This document shows, in pieces, positions 51,302 through 60,143 of a stretch of 63,272 nt of DNA. The stretch spans positions 1 to 63,272 of the forward strand of contig JAJEEK010000113.1 in assembly GCA_022821065.1 (NCBI GenBank), written 5' to 3'. Every line of letters starts with the position of its first letter. Position 1 is the stretch's first letter. A program made the position numbers and the translations under genes. The stretch comes from Candidatus Poribacteria bacterium (GTDB lineage Bacteria; Poribacteria; WGA-4E; WGA-3G). The notes under the pieces were generated by a model. It ran no database searches. It was not told where the DNA came from and saw only the letters and a program-made list of their open reading frames with translations.

Positions 51302-52237
51302 ATGGATTTCGTTGAAGCACTCTCCACAGATAACTTAACCGCTATAAAGGCAGCCCCTAAGACGGACGTTCACTGTCACGCTTTTTTCAGTGCACGACGA
51401 GAGAATGTAGAACATTGGGTGGGGCATCCCCTAACCAAACCGCCTCTCAAAATGAAAGGGGTTGAGGGGATGATGGAATACGCCGACGCGGTTTTAGCAC
51501 CTCACATAAAACATAGCGAAGGTTTCGAGTTCGTTGCTGTGTCAGCGATAAACGATGCGGTTCAAGATGGTGTCGTTATGCTTGAGATGAGTTTTGACAT
51601 CCGACTGGCGGAGTTCTATCCGAATGGGATAAAGGAACTTTGCGCGTTTATTGAAGCATTGGTTGAGCGGTATAAGGCACAGATGGATCTGCGTCCAGAG
51701 TTGGGTTTTTCACGTGGGTGTGCTGACGACCCAAAGTTGATGGCGTTAGCACACGAAGCGGTGGAATTAGGTTTTTTCCAGTCGATTGATCTCTATAGCC
51801 GTCAAGAGGTGTGTCCGCCAGAGGTTATGAAACCGTTGTTTACAAAAGCACGCGCAGCCGGAATGAAACTGAAAGCACATGTCGGAGAATTTGAAGACGC
51901 TGAGGAAATCCGACGAACTGTTGAAGTCCTCGACTTGGACGAAGTCCAACACGGTATCGCTGCTGCAGAATCGGTTGAAGTCATGCGATGGCTCTCGGAG
52001 CATCACATTCAGTTGAATGTGTGTCCAACAAGCAATGTGATGCTGGATGGTGTGCCGGATCTCGCCGCGCATCCTATCCGCGTCTTGTTTGACAACGGCG
52101 TGCCGGTGACGATTAACACGGACGATCTGATGATATTCGGTCAGAGCGTTTCTGAAGAGTATCGGAACCTCTACCAAGCGGGTGTTTTCAGTGCCGAAGA
52201 ATTAGAGGATATTCGGCGGGCATCCCTCGCGCGGTAG
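51302..52237 (+). CDS. Adenosine deaminase-like metal hydrolase
   Basis: 311 residues from ATG 51302 (GAAAGG six bases before; a GTG at 51296 also reads in frame). It has the adenosine/AMP deaminase metal site: the HxH of KTDVHCHAFFS, KAHVGEF (zinc histidine and catalytic glutamate), VQHGIA and NTDDLMIFG. TSNVM is the usual substrate-proximal strand. It should deaminate adenosine or adenine-type purines, or a related compound. It closes the operon that starts with DUF2283. Confidence 0.88.
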   Translation: MDFVEALSTDNLTAIKAAPKTDVHCHAFFSARRENVEHWVGHPLTKPPLKMKGVEGMMEYADAVLAPHIKHSEGFEFVAVSAINDAVQDGVVMLEMSFDIRLAEFYPNGIKELCAFIEALVERYKAQMDLRPELGFSRGCADDPKLMALAHEAVELGFFQSIDLYSRQEVCPPEVMKPLFTKARAAGMKLKAHVGEFEDAEEIRRTVEVLDLDEVQHGIAAAESVEVMRWLSEHHIQLNVCPTSNVMLDGVPDLAAHPIRVLFDNGVPVTINTDDLMIFGQSVSEEYRNLYQAGVFSAEELEDIRRASLAR

Positions 52238-52343
52238 TCGGTACAAGGAAATCTGCAAGTATCCCCAACCGTGAACTTCCTATATTCTGTATCAATCTGA
52301 GAAAATCAGACGAAAATCCTCTCGGATAATTCTCTTGAAATGG

Positions 52344-53423
52344 TTACTCAACTTGTGGTTGTCTTGCAGATGGATTTCTCTGTAAACGGACTTTTGAATC
52401 TTTCAACGGTAGCTCAATACGTGCGCCGTTGTGTAGATGTGATTCAATGATGCCGAAAATCAGTTCCGTGCTGGCATACGCGCACCGGACACCACCGCGG
52501 GTCGGCTCCCCTGTATCTAACGAATGCACAAGGTCTTTAATCAAGTTTGCTGTGCTGCTGGTCCGTTCAAATTCAGGGAAGGTTTCAGGGACTTGGCACG
52601 TCCTCCATCCCGGTATATCTTGCTTTTTACGGAGATGCCATTGCCAACCGTTGTTCCAGCAGGTAACGGTTCCACCATCACAAATCGCTTCCCATTCACT
52701 ACCACGTGGTGTTAGCAGGGCATGCGCCGTCACACCATTTTCAAACTGGATTGTGCCGCCGCCAGACGGATCCGCTCGCAGCTCATTTCCATCAAAGACC
52801 GAATCGCCTTGTGGGAGATAACCTGTGACCCAACTCGCAGCCGCATCGCTATTCAGACGTAAAATCAGGTCGAGGTGATGGCTGGCTGAGTTGAAAAGTG
52901 TAGCGTTTGAATAGATAATCAAGGTGCGTAACTTCCCAATCTCATCGCTGTCGATGATCTCTTTCATCTTGTCGAAACCTGTATGCCACCGGCGATTTGT
53001 GCCAAGATTAAAGGCGACATTGTTTCCTTCTACCGCGGATACCATCGCTGCGGCTTCGTCCATCGAAGCTGCCATCGCCTTTTCCGCATAGATGGCTTTC
53101 ACACCGTGCGTTGCTGCGTAAACAACAATTTCTGCGCGGTGCTCCGGTTGTGTGGCAACACTGACGATATCAGGCTGTTCTTTTTCAAGCATTTCACGAT
53201 AATCGGTGTACTGATTCGCTTTCGGGACGTTATATCGGTTTCCAAAATGTTCCATGACTTCTGGACGGAGATCAGCACACGCGATAAGGTCGGTTCGTTC
53301 CTCAGCAAAAAAACCTGCAGCATGGGAATAAGGTAACTTAATTGCTTCGTAATCGGGGACTTCGTTATCAATAAATGCTCCCATCCGGCTACACCCGATA
53401 ACAGCGGCACGATACGTTTTCAT
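52344..53423 (-). CDS. Gfo/Idh/MocA family oxidoreductase
   Basis: 359 residues from ATG 53423 (GGAG six bases before). The longer frame to 53528 is not used, because it runs through the promoter. The Rossmann fold shows AVIGCSRMGAFIDNE, and the catalytic lysine lies in YAEKAMAAS, where the common EKP is EKA. The substrate domain follows (SHHLDLILRLNSDAAASWVTG, GTIQFENGVTAHALL). The substrate may be a sugar, inositol or amino sugar. It is divergent from the nucleoside phosphorylase-like gene across a shared palindromic promoter region. Confidence 0.87.
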   Translation of the reverse strand: MKTYRAAVIGCSRMGAFIDNEVPDYEAIKLPYSHAAGFFAEERTDLIACADLRPEVMEHFGNRYNVPKANQYTDYREMLEKEQPDIVSVATQPEHRAEIVVYAATHGVKAIYAEKAMAASMDEAAAMVSAVEGNNVAFNLGTNRRWHTGFDKMKEIIDSDEIGKLRTLIIYSNATLFNSASHHLDLILRLNSDAAASWVTGYLPQGDSVFDGNELRADPSGGGTIQFENGVTAHALLTPRGSEWEAICDGGTVTCWNNGWQWHLRKKQDIPGWRTCQVPETFPEFERTSSTANLIKDLVHSLDTGEPTRGGVRCAYASTELIFGIIESHLHNGARIELPLKDSKVRLQRNPSARQPQVE

Positions 53424-53499
53424 GGGTATTCTCCTTCTCCTCAATAAAATGATTTGATGGGTCCTTCTACCACACGTGATCAATTGTTCACTCGGTAAA

Positions 53500-53528
53500 A
53501 GAATAACCAATTTTGTAAAACACGTCAA
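53500..53528 (-). promoter_or_regulatory. Promoter for the Gfo/Idh gene
   Basis: Minus strand TTGACG (53528-53523), a 17-bp spacer and TATTCT (53505-53500). Confidence 0.65.
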
Positions 53529-53556
53529 GAAAAATCAATTCGGTTTTTTCTTGACG
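53523..53556. promoter_or_regulatory. 12-bp inverted repeat joining two divergent -35 boxes
   Basis: CGTCAAGAAAAA (53,523-53,534) and TTTTTCTTGACG (53,545-53,556) are perfect inverted copies with a 10-base gap. The outer half of each arm is the -35 box of one of the two promoters. It may be an operator acting on both genes. Confidence 0.5.
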
Positions 53557-53579
53557 CACAGAGACAAATCGTGTATCCT
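53551..53579 (+). promoter_or_regulatory. Promoter for the nucleoside phosphorylase-like gene
   Basis: TTGACG, a 17-bp spacer and TATCCT. It lies over the first codons of the longest frame, so it supports the downstream GTG 53643 start. Confidence 0.65.
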
Positions 53580-53642
53580 TTGATTTTTTACAATGTCAGG
53601 TTGGTTGCAGCGAAAGAACCTTCTCATTATGGAGCGAAATTT

Positions 53643-54374
53643 GTGAGTACAAAACTTTGCATTATGACGGCTTACGCCGATGAAACCTTAGCACTTCTCA
53701 ACGTCTTGGGGCAGGATGTTGGTGATTCAGTTGATTGGAACAGTAGACTTCAGTTTGAAGGCGTTGATGGAAACAAGCAATGGGTCGTCATGCAGTCGGG
53801 CATGGGCAAAGTGCGTGCGGCATCAATGTGCCAAATGATAATAGACACGTATCAGGTGGATACCTTCTTTGAGTTCGGGTTTGCGGGTGGTTTGGTTGAT
53901 ACCTTAAATATCGGAGACATTGTGGTGATTACCGGGGTCTCTGAACACGACGTGCCGAATAGATCCGAAATTCAGCGGGAACAAGAGACATGGCGGGAAC
54001 GTTTGTTTCAGGCTTCTGCGTCGTCAATAAGCAAATTTGCAACTATTCTATCGGCGGATCCCAATGTTACGATTACAAAATCCTCTGTGATTTGCGGTGA
54101 TATGGACATATATAATCGTGAGGTGCGGGACAGGATTGCCATAGAGAGTGGAGCCGTCGCAGTTAATTGGGAGTCCTCGGCGATTGTGGATGTCTGTGCG
54201 ATTAATAACGTCAAATACGTTGGTGTCCGTGTTATAGCTGACTTGTGTGTTGAAGAGGATAGCGGACCGATTCCCGAAGCGCGAGTTGAACGCTTACACA
54301 AATCGACTAAAGCTTACGTAAATACTTTGGTGGATTTCAATAAGGACAAGGAGATTCTGTCGGATGCGGTCTAA
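53643..54374 (+). CDS. Nucleoside phosphorylase/MTA-SAH nucleosidase-like protein
   Basis: 243 residues from GTG 53643 (GGAG at a spacing of 8). It carries the PNP/UDP phosphorylase fold signs: LCIMTAYADETLALL, WVVMQSGMGKVRAAS, FFEFGFAGGLVDTLNIGDIVVIT, VICGDMDIYN and VNWESSAIVDVCAINNVKYVGVRVIADL. The segment VNWESS corresponds to the usual VxMExx substrate loop, with methionine replaced by tryptophan. The catalytic aspartate region near the end reads RVIADL instead of RxISD. It may cleave a purine or methylthio nucleoside. It is cytoplasmic. Confidence 0.75.
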   Translation: MSTKLCIMTAYADETLALLNVLGQDVGDSVDWNSRLQFEGVDGNKQWVVMQSGMGKVRAASMCQMIIDTYQVDTFFEFGFAGGLVDTLNIGDIVVITGVSEHDVPNRSEIQREQETWRERLFQASASSISKFATILSADPNVTITKSSVICGDMDIYNREVRDRIAIESGAVAVNWESSAIVDVCAINNVKYVGVRVIADLCVEEDSGPIPEARVERLHKSTKAYVNTLVDFNKDKEILSDAV

Positions 54375-54469
54375 TTTCGGTTTTCAGCAATTAGCAACCA
54401 GTTTTAGACCCCGTATAAACATGCTGAAGAAACACCCAAGCAAATAAACCCTATGGGACTAAAGAGCAC

Positions 54470-54714
54470 GTAGGTTGGGTTGAACGGCGTTAAGAAATGG
54501 GATGTTGATATACCGAACACGCCTGAAAACTAATATCCCGCCATATCTATTCATGAATGTAGTGAAACCCAACTTTATACGCTCAGCATCCCGGAAACTT
54601 TAAAGCGAAAGTGTTGGGTTTCACTCGGTCTCTGGTGGATGTAGCGTCTCTGGAGAAGGTTGTGTATTTCTATGATTTGGACGGTTTTGGTGGTATCCGT
54701 TCAACCCAACCTAC
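54470..54714. repeat. Repeat family B element, copy 1
   Basis: 245 bp with a perfect 18-bp terminal inverted repeat (GTAGGTTGGGTTGAACGG). An inner 13-bp perfect palindrome (AGTGAAACCCAAC, 54,561-54,573; complement 54,613-54,625) lies in the middle. The gap 54,375-54,923 also holds a promoter for the next gene and a short family D-like stretch (AAGAAACACCCAAGC) near 54,429. Confidence 0.85.
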
Positions 54715-54830
54715 AAGACTGTGAGGTTCCGTTTTCCTATACAGATGCCATCCCTACGGGATTCAGGAGGGTTTTGAAGTTTTTGAGGGTGGGGAAAACT
54801 GAATGGCTCTAGCTTGGATCGTTCATGAAT

Positions 54831-54859
54831 TTGACATCTGTCTCAATTTATGATAGATT
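54831..54859 (+). promoter_or_regulatory. Promoter for the CehA-like gene
   Basis: TTGACA, a 17-bp spacer and TAGATT, with about 65 bases of leader before ATG 54924. Confidence 0.6.
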
Positions 54860-54923
54860 ATGACGTTAGTGAGTTTAAGATTGCGCCACAGATAACTGCT
54901 TCAGCGATTAGGAGGAAGGCACC

Positions 54924-57260
54924 ATGCAACGGACGACAAAACGATATAAAACTATCATGAAAAAAGGAGTTAGCAGCCAATTTCGTCTCCTGCTTGTCGG
55001 CTGCATATTGTTCCTTATCTTTGCTTCTGTAGGTTTCACCAATGAACTGCGTCTGGTTACTGGAGTAGAATTTCAACCGCTCGCGTCAGCAACACAGCGA
55101 CTTATTGAGGCGTTGGATTATCTCGGTTCGCCGCTGTCCGAAAAGGATCTCGCCGCAATTGAGGAAGCGTTGATTGCTGAGAACCACGAACAGGCAATTG
55201 CTGATCTTCAAGGAATCCTTGACGCATACTGCTTGGCGGGTGTTAACATTAACCCTGAAAGTCGTGTGAAGGTTAAAGAAGGTCCCGTCAATAAGGAATT
55301 GATGCAGCAAGGCTGGCGCACCTTTTTGGTGAAGGTGCATAACGAGGCTGGCGTAACAGCACCGTTAGCAGCGGAGAGCGAAAACGCCGCACCGCTCTAT
55401 AGGCGTTCCACTGGAAGTCCTGACCCAGAAATGAGCGTCCCGAAAAGCGAGATTCCGCATCGGTTTCTTGAGATTCAGGTCTATGCCAATCCGCCTATGA
55501 AAGCAGGGCTTTCCGGATTGGAACTGGAGTATCGTATCGTCCAACTCTACAGTCGCGATGCAGGCAAACGGGAAGCGACACTCGGTTTCAACGTCGGTCA
55601 AGGCACGCAGGACATCGGCTTCCGTAGCGAAGTTCCGATCCTGTTCAACTGCTTACCGGCAGTGAACGTGACGCTTGAGGTATTAGATTTTGATGGGAAA
55701 CCGACGACCGCCGGTTTCATCATCCGCGACGCTTGGCACCGAGTCTATCCGTCGCGTGGACGACGCTTGGCACCCGATTTCTTCTTTCATAACCAAATCT
55801 ATCGGCACAGCGGCGAATCCGTCCTTCTACCCCCGGGCAACTATACTGTCGAATACACACGGGGACCGGAATATAAGATAAAAACACAAACCGTTACCGT
55901 CCCGAATGCCGAAACGCATCGAGAGACCTTTCATCTGGAAAGATGGATCCATATCGCCGCGGAGGGTTGGCGTTCTGGCGATCATCATGTGCACGCAGCG
56001 GGTTGCTCACACTACGAAAGCCCCACCGAAGGTGTTACGCCTGAAGATATGATGCGCCACATTCTCGGAGAAGACCTCAATGTAGGGTGTGTACTCTCGT
56101 GGGGGCCCTGCTGGTATTTTCAGAAGCAGTTTTTTGATGGCAAGGTTCACGAACTCTCAACCGACGATTACGTAATGCGATACGATGTGGAGGTTTCAGG
56201 TTTCCCTTCTTCACACGCTGGACATCTCTCCTTATTGGGATTGACGGAGGACGACTACAACGGTGTTGAACGGATTGAAGAGTGGCCGAGTTGGGATCTC
56301 CCAGTCCTCCAATGGGCGAAAGAGCAAGGCGCGGTGACAGGCTTCAGCCACAGCGGTTGGGGTTTGAAAGTGGATGGCGACGAACTCCCCAATTACAACA
56401 TGCCGCCTTTTGACGGTATCGGTGCAAACGAGTATATTGTAGATGTCGTTCATGATGCAGTCGATTTCATCTCTACGGTCGACACACCCGCTGTTTGGGA
56501 ACTGAATATCTGGTATCACACACTGAATTGTGGTTTCCGTACGCGAATTAGCGGCGAGACAGATTTCCCTTGCATTTACGGAGAACGCGTCGGGCTGGGT
56601 CGCATCTATGTGAAAATGCCGCCCGGTGCTCTTGACTTTGACGCGTGGGTGGCAGGGTTGAAAGACGGTCGTTCTTATGTCGGAGATGGCAAAAGTCATC
56701 TGTTAGATTTCACCGTCGGTGGCGTACCTGTTGGGGAAAAGGCACCAACCGGAGAGCTTAGCCAGTTGGATTTGGAAGCACCCGGCACGGTAACGATCAC
56801 GGCTCGCGTCGCTGCCCGGCTTGGCGAAACGCCGAACCTTGAGATAAAAAATCGTTCCTTGGATCAGCAGCCGTATTGGGATATTGAGCGTGCGCGTATT
56901 GCGGAAAGCGAGAAGGTACCTGTTGAGCTCATCGTCAACGGTCAGGCAGTTGAGACGCAAGAAGTGGTCGCTGACGGTAAAGTCGTCCCCGTTCAATTTG
57001 AGACATCTATTGACAGATCGAGTTGGGTTGCGTTACGCATCTTCCCGTCGTCTCATACGAATCCGGTTTTCGTCATTGTAGACGGTAAACCGATCCGAGC
57101 GAGTCGCAAAAGTGCGCAGTGGTGTTTGGATGCCGTGGAGGTCTGCTGGAACCAAAAAGTGAACCGCATCCGAGAGGAAGAACGTGATGCGGCTCGCAAA
57201 GCATACAACGTCGCGTCACAGACATATCAAAAGATTCTTGAGGAATCTGATGTTGACTGA
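54924..57260 (+). CDS. Secreted CehA/McbA family metallo-hydrolase (PHP-like)
   Basis: 778 residues. AGGAGGAAGG precedes ATG 54924, followed by a basic stretch and a signal helix (LLLVGCILFLIFASVGFTNE). The C-terminal half has GWRSGDHHVHAAGCSHYESP, the metal-binding histidine cluster of the CehA/McbA branch of the PHP family, then VTGFSHSGWGLKVDG and RSYVGDGKSHLLDF, both usual in that branch. CehA and McbA hydrolyse carbaryl-type esters. The natural role of the many marine versions is unknown. The N-terminal 350 residues hold mixed beta domains. It is exported. Confidence 0.78.
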   Translation: MQRTTKRYKTIMKKGVSSQFRLLLVGCILFLIFASVGFTNELRLVTGVEFQPLASATQRLIEALDYLGSPLSEKDLAAIEEALIAENHEQAIADLQGILDAYCLAGVNINPESRVKVKEGPVNKELMQQGWRTFLVKVHNEAGVTAPLAAESENAAPLYRRSTGSPDPEMSVPKSEIPHRFLEIQVYANPPMKAGLSGLELEYRIVQLYSRDAGKREATLGFNVGQGTQDIGFRSEVPILFNCLPAVNVTLEVLDFDGKPTTAGFIIRDAWHRVYPSRGRRLAPDFFFHNQIYRHSGESVLLPPGNYTVEYTRGPEYKIKTQTVTVPNAETHRETFHLERWIHIAAEGWRSGDHHVHAAGCSHYESPTEGVTPEDMMRHILGEDLNVGCVLSWGPCWYFQKQFFDGKVHELSTDDYVMRYDVEVSGFPSSHAGHLSLLGLTEDDYNGVERIEEWPSWDLPVLQWAKEQGAVTGFSHSGWGLKVDGDELPNYNMPPFDGIGANEYIVDVVHDAVDFISTVDTPAVWELNIWYHTLNCGFRTRISGETDFPCIYGERVGLGRIYVKMPPGALDFDAWVAGLKDGRSYVGDGKSHLLDFTVGGVPVGEKAPTGELSQLDLEAPGTVTITARVAARLGETPNLEIKNRSLDQQPYWDIERARIAESEKVPVELIVNGQAVETQEVVADGKVVPVQFETSIDRSSWVALRIFPSSHTNPVFVIVDGKPIRASRKSAQWCLDAVEVCWNQKVNRIREEERDAARKAYNVASQTYQKILEESDVD

Positions 57261-57311
57261 AGTCAGAAAAATCGCTGAGAAAAGCAACCATTTGACATGG
57301 AGATGAACGCG

Positions 57312-58217
57312 ATGCAATACGACAAAAACAGATTCAAAATATATACACTACCCCACCCGCTTGTCTTACACTGGGTATTGAACCCAGTAGTAATGTTCAA
57401 CGAACTGATCTTCGGACAACGGCTTCCTAAAGTCACATTGATTGATAAAAAGAGTGATAAATCTCAGCTGGAAGGCTCTTACATTCCCTGTCCGCACTGT
57501 GAAACGCTGAATGACAGCCGTTTGTGGGCAAAAGGCAACGCTTTTAATCATTGGTTCGGCTTTGTTTGTCCAAGTTGCCATGAAATCATTCCGTGTCTAT
57601 GGAACATTTTCAGTCTCGCTATATTGGCGATTACTTTTCCGCTGTGGTATTTTCCCGCACGGTTCTTCCGCCGAAGATGGCTTGAGAAAGAAAAAGAGAG
57701 ATTGACGAAGGTCCTTGAACGCCCTCTAATTCAAGCAAAGTCCATAAATTGGCTTTTGATAAACGTTTGCGTTTGCGGTGTATCTATATGGGTGTCGTGG
57801 GGGATGTGGGTGATTTTCTGGGTTCTGTTGGACGTTTGGGACGGAAAAGAATGGGATTTGAGAGCAGTGCTGTTTGATGCATTGCCATATTATTTGCTAA
57901 CGGGCCTTATGTGGAGTTCAGTCTGGCATGGTTCATCGATAGAGAAAGATAAAGAAAGATCAGCGAATGCTCTTGAACGCCTGATCCAAGTAAAGTCCAT
58001 AAATCGGTTTGAGTCCATAAAGTGGTTTGTTAGAGGCACCTTTTATGTTAGTGGATTCCTATGGGTGGCTTTAGCGGTTCCGTGGGGTTTGGAGGGAGGA
58101 GACTGGGATTTTATGTTTGATATGTTGCCATTTTGTTTGTTATTAGGTTTTATGTGGGGATCACTCATGCATGTTTTGGTGAATCTAAAGATGAATCTAA
58201 AGCGCAGAAAGACCTGA
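57312..58217 (+). CDS. Zinc-ribbon polytopic membrane protein (duplicate 1)
   Basis: 301 residues from ATG 57312, which has GGAG nine bases before it; an in-frame ATG at 57297 is possible. CPHCETL and, about 30 residues on, CPSCHEIIPC form a zinc ribbon. Membrane helices follow (IFSLAILAITFPLWYFPARFF), then at least four more. The second half contains two tandem copies of a helical unit that opens with RPLIQAKSIN / RLIQVKSIN, so this copy is longer than duplicate 2 by one unit. No known family is recognised. It is the first gene of a duplicated pair. Confidence 0.7.
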   Translation: MQYDKNRFKIYTLPHPLVLHWVLNPVVMFNELIFGQRLPKVTLIDKKSDKSQLEGSYIPCPHCETLNDSRLWAKGNAFNHWFGFVCPSCHEIIPCLWNIFSLAILAITFPLWYFPARFFRRRWLEKEKERLTKVLERPLIQAKSINWLLINVCVCGVSIWVSWGMWVIFWVLLDVWDGKEWDLRAVLFDALPYYLLTGLMWSSVWHGSSIEKDKERSANALERLIQVKSINRFESIKWFVRGTFYVSGFLWVALAVPWGLEGGDWDFMFDMLPFCLLLGFMWGSLMHVLVNLKMNLKRRKT

Positions 58218-58285
58218 ATCTAACTGAAGAAGCCGTTGAGGACTGCAATCAGGTATTTTTATCATTGACTATAAGGAGCAAAACT

Positions 58286-58333
58286 ATGAAACTTACACCC
58301 CAAGAGGTCGAACAATTCAGTAGGTTGGGTTGA
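58286..58333 (+). pseudogene. 5' fragment of a PhyH gene cut by a repeat element
   Basis: The first 15 codons (MKLTPQEVEQFSRLG) match the start of the complete PhyH gene at 59,293 (MKLMPQEVEQFKRVG). They are followed at once by repeat family B copy 2, which supplies a stop. The remainder of the gene is missing on the far side of the element, so it has been deleted. Confidence 0.85.
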
Positions 58334-58558
58334 ACGGATGTTCCCAAAACCCTGAAAAACAATAGAAAAATCAACCTGTTCTATAGTTGTTACATCCAAC
58401 AAGAACCGAGTGAAACCCAACATTTTTGTGGCTACCGGGACGCTGCCCGTATGAAGTTGGGTTTCACTGCGGTTCTTGACTCCATACGATGACAGACTGG
58501 ATTTGAGAGGTATTTGGGGAACACATCAGTCTTTTGAGTTCCGTTCAATCCAACTTAC
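58320..58558. repeat. Repeat family B element, copy 2
   Basis: 239 bp with the left end GTAGGTTGGGTTGAACGG and a partly diverged right end. The inner palindrome is perfect over 13 bp (58,409-58,421 and 58,456-58,468) and extends further with one mismatch. It sits at the junction of the tandem duplication. Confidence 0.82.
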
Positions 58559-58611
58559 GGGACTGAGGAGTCTCTTAAGAAAAGCAATCATTTGAAATGG
58601 AGATAAACCCG

Positions 58612-59268
58612 ATGCAATACGACAAAAATAGATTCAAAACATGGGCATTACCTCACCCTCTTATTTTATTTTGGGTATTGTTTCCAGGAGCAATACTCAA
58701 CGAACTGATTTTGGGACAACGACTCCCGAAAGTCATGTTGATTGATGAAAAGAGTGATAAACCTTGGATGGAACGCACTTATATTCCCTGCCCGCACTGT
58801 GAAACGCTGCATGATGCCCGTTTGTGGGCAAAAGGCAACGCTCTTGGGCATTGGTTCGGCCTTATGTGTCCAAGTTGCCATGAAATAATCCCGTGTCTAT
58901 GGAACATTTTTAGTCTCGCTGTGTTGGCGATTACTTTCCCGCTGTGGTATTTCCCCGCACGGTTCTTCCGCCGAAGATGGATTAAAAAAGAAAAAGAGAG
59001 ATTGGCGAAGGACCTTGAACGTCCGCTGATTCAAGCAAGGTCCATAAATTGGCTTTTAAGGGGCACTCTCTATTTGGGTGGATTCATGTGGATGATTATG
59101 GGGGTTATTCCACAGGTATGGGAGGTTTTGAATGGAAGAGAATGGGATTGGATAATGATGCTTATTGCGTTACCAATTTGGTTGGCAACAGGCTTTGTGT
59201 GGGGTTTAGCCATGCGTTTTTTTATGAATCGAAAAGCGAAAAAGGCAGACAGACATGAATCTGACTGA
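58612..59268 (+). CDS. Zinc-ribbon polytopic membrane protein (duplicate 2)
   Basis: 218 residues from ATG 58612 with GGAG at a similar spacing; ATG 58597 is the alternative. It is closely similar to duplicate 1 along the first 170 residues, including CPHCETL, CPSCHEIIPC, the first membrane helix and the basic stretch FRRRWIKKEKERLAKDLERP. It then has only one copy of the C-terminal helical unit (INWLLRGTLYLGGFMWMIMGV). Function unknown. It is followed 24 bp later by the complete PhyH gene, the same order as in the other duplicate. Confidence 0.72.
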   Translation: MQYDKNRFKTWALPHPLILFWVLFPGAILNELILGQRLPKVMLIDEKSDKPWMERTYIPCPHCETLHDARLWAKGNALGHWFGLMCPSCHEIIPCLWNIFSLAVLAITFPLWYFPARFFRRRWIKKEKERLAKDLERPLIQARSINWLLRGTLYLGGFMWMIMGVIPQVWEVLNGREWDWIMMLIALPIWLATGFVWGLAMRFFMNRKAKKADRHESD

Positions 59269-59292
59269 AAATCTACTATAAGGAGCAGTGTT

Positions 59293-60060
59293 ATGAAACT
59301 TATGCCTCAAGAGGTCGAGCAATTCAAGCGCGTAGGCTATCTCAAAATCGAAGGACGCGTCATTGATGACGAACACCTTACCGTGCTACGCGAACATTAC
59401 GATGCCCAATTTTCACAGAGACGCGGCACAATCGGTGAGGGGTTGCGTAACCTCGCAGTCGTCGGGGAATCGGAAAGCGATGAAGACGCTGATCGTGAAG
59501 AAGAGATGTTACAGATTATGGAGATGTGGCGGCTCGATGAGGAATATCGGAAGTTACTCTATCACGAACCGCTGTTAGACATCGTCGAGAGTTTAATCGG
59601 ATCCGACATCCAATTATTTCACGATCAGGCACTCTACAAACCCGCTTATCATGGCGGCGAGGTATATTGGCATCAGGACAACGCATATTGGCAGTGTGTC
59701 CCGCCCAATCTTGTGAGTATCTGGTTAGCACTTGATGATGCCGACGAGGAGAACGGGTGTATGAACGTTATCCCCGGCAGTTATCTGGAAGGGTTGGCAG
59801 CGCACGGACGTGCCGCGTCAGAGAAAGGTAAATTGCCAGCGTTGTTGCAGGTGAACGCTGATGTGGATCGCGCTGTACCCGTGCCAGTTAAAGCCGGATG
59901 TGTGATGGTACATCACTGCATGACGCTCCACCAGACGAACCCGAACCGCTCACCCCGAGACCGTCGGGCATTGGCTCTCCATTACATGCCATCCGGTACG
60001 CGGAATCGCGATGGTGAGGTAATGAAAGACAATCCGCTGCTCCGCGGTAAGTTGGCATAG
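59293..60060 (+). CDS. Phytanoyl-CoA dioxygenase (PhyH) family protein
   Basis: 255 residues. The iron ligands are visible: VYWHQDNAYW (H127, D129) and LHQTNPNRSPRDRRA (distal histidine and the arginine for 2-oxoglutarate). WLALDDADEENGCMNVIPGSY is the usual central strand set. It is a cytoplasmic Fe(II)/2-oxoglutarate oxygenase with an unknown substrate. AAGGAGC precedes the ATG. It is the complete version of the gene broken at 58,286. Confidence 0.92.
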   Translation: MKLMPQEVEQFKRVGYLKIEGRVIDDEHLTVLREHYDAQFSQRRGTIGEGLRNLAVVGESESDEDADREEEMLQIMEMWRLDEEYRKLLYHEPLLDIVESLIGSDIQLFHDQALYKPAYHGGEVYWHQDNAYWQCVPPNLVSIWLALDDADEENGCMNVIPGSYLEGLAAHGRAASEKGKLPALLQVNADVDRAVPVPVKAGCVMVHHCMTLHQTNPNRSPRDRRALALHYMPSGTRNRDGEVMKDNPLLRGKLA

Positions 60061-60143
60061 ACGAGGTCTTACAGCCGATATGTGTTAGGCTGTCCAACGT
60101 AGAAAGGGTTTTCAACCCGGATTGCGGCTTACGCCTTAAAGCC

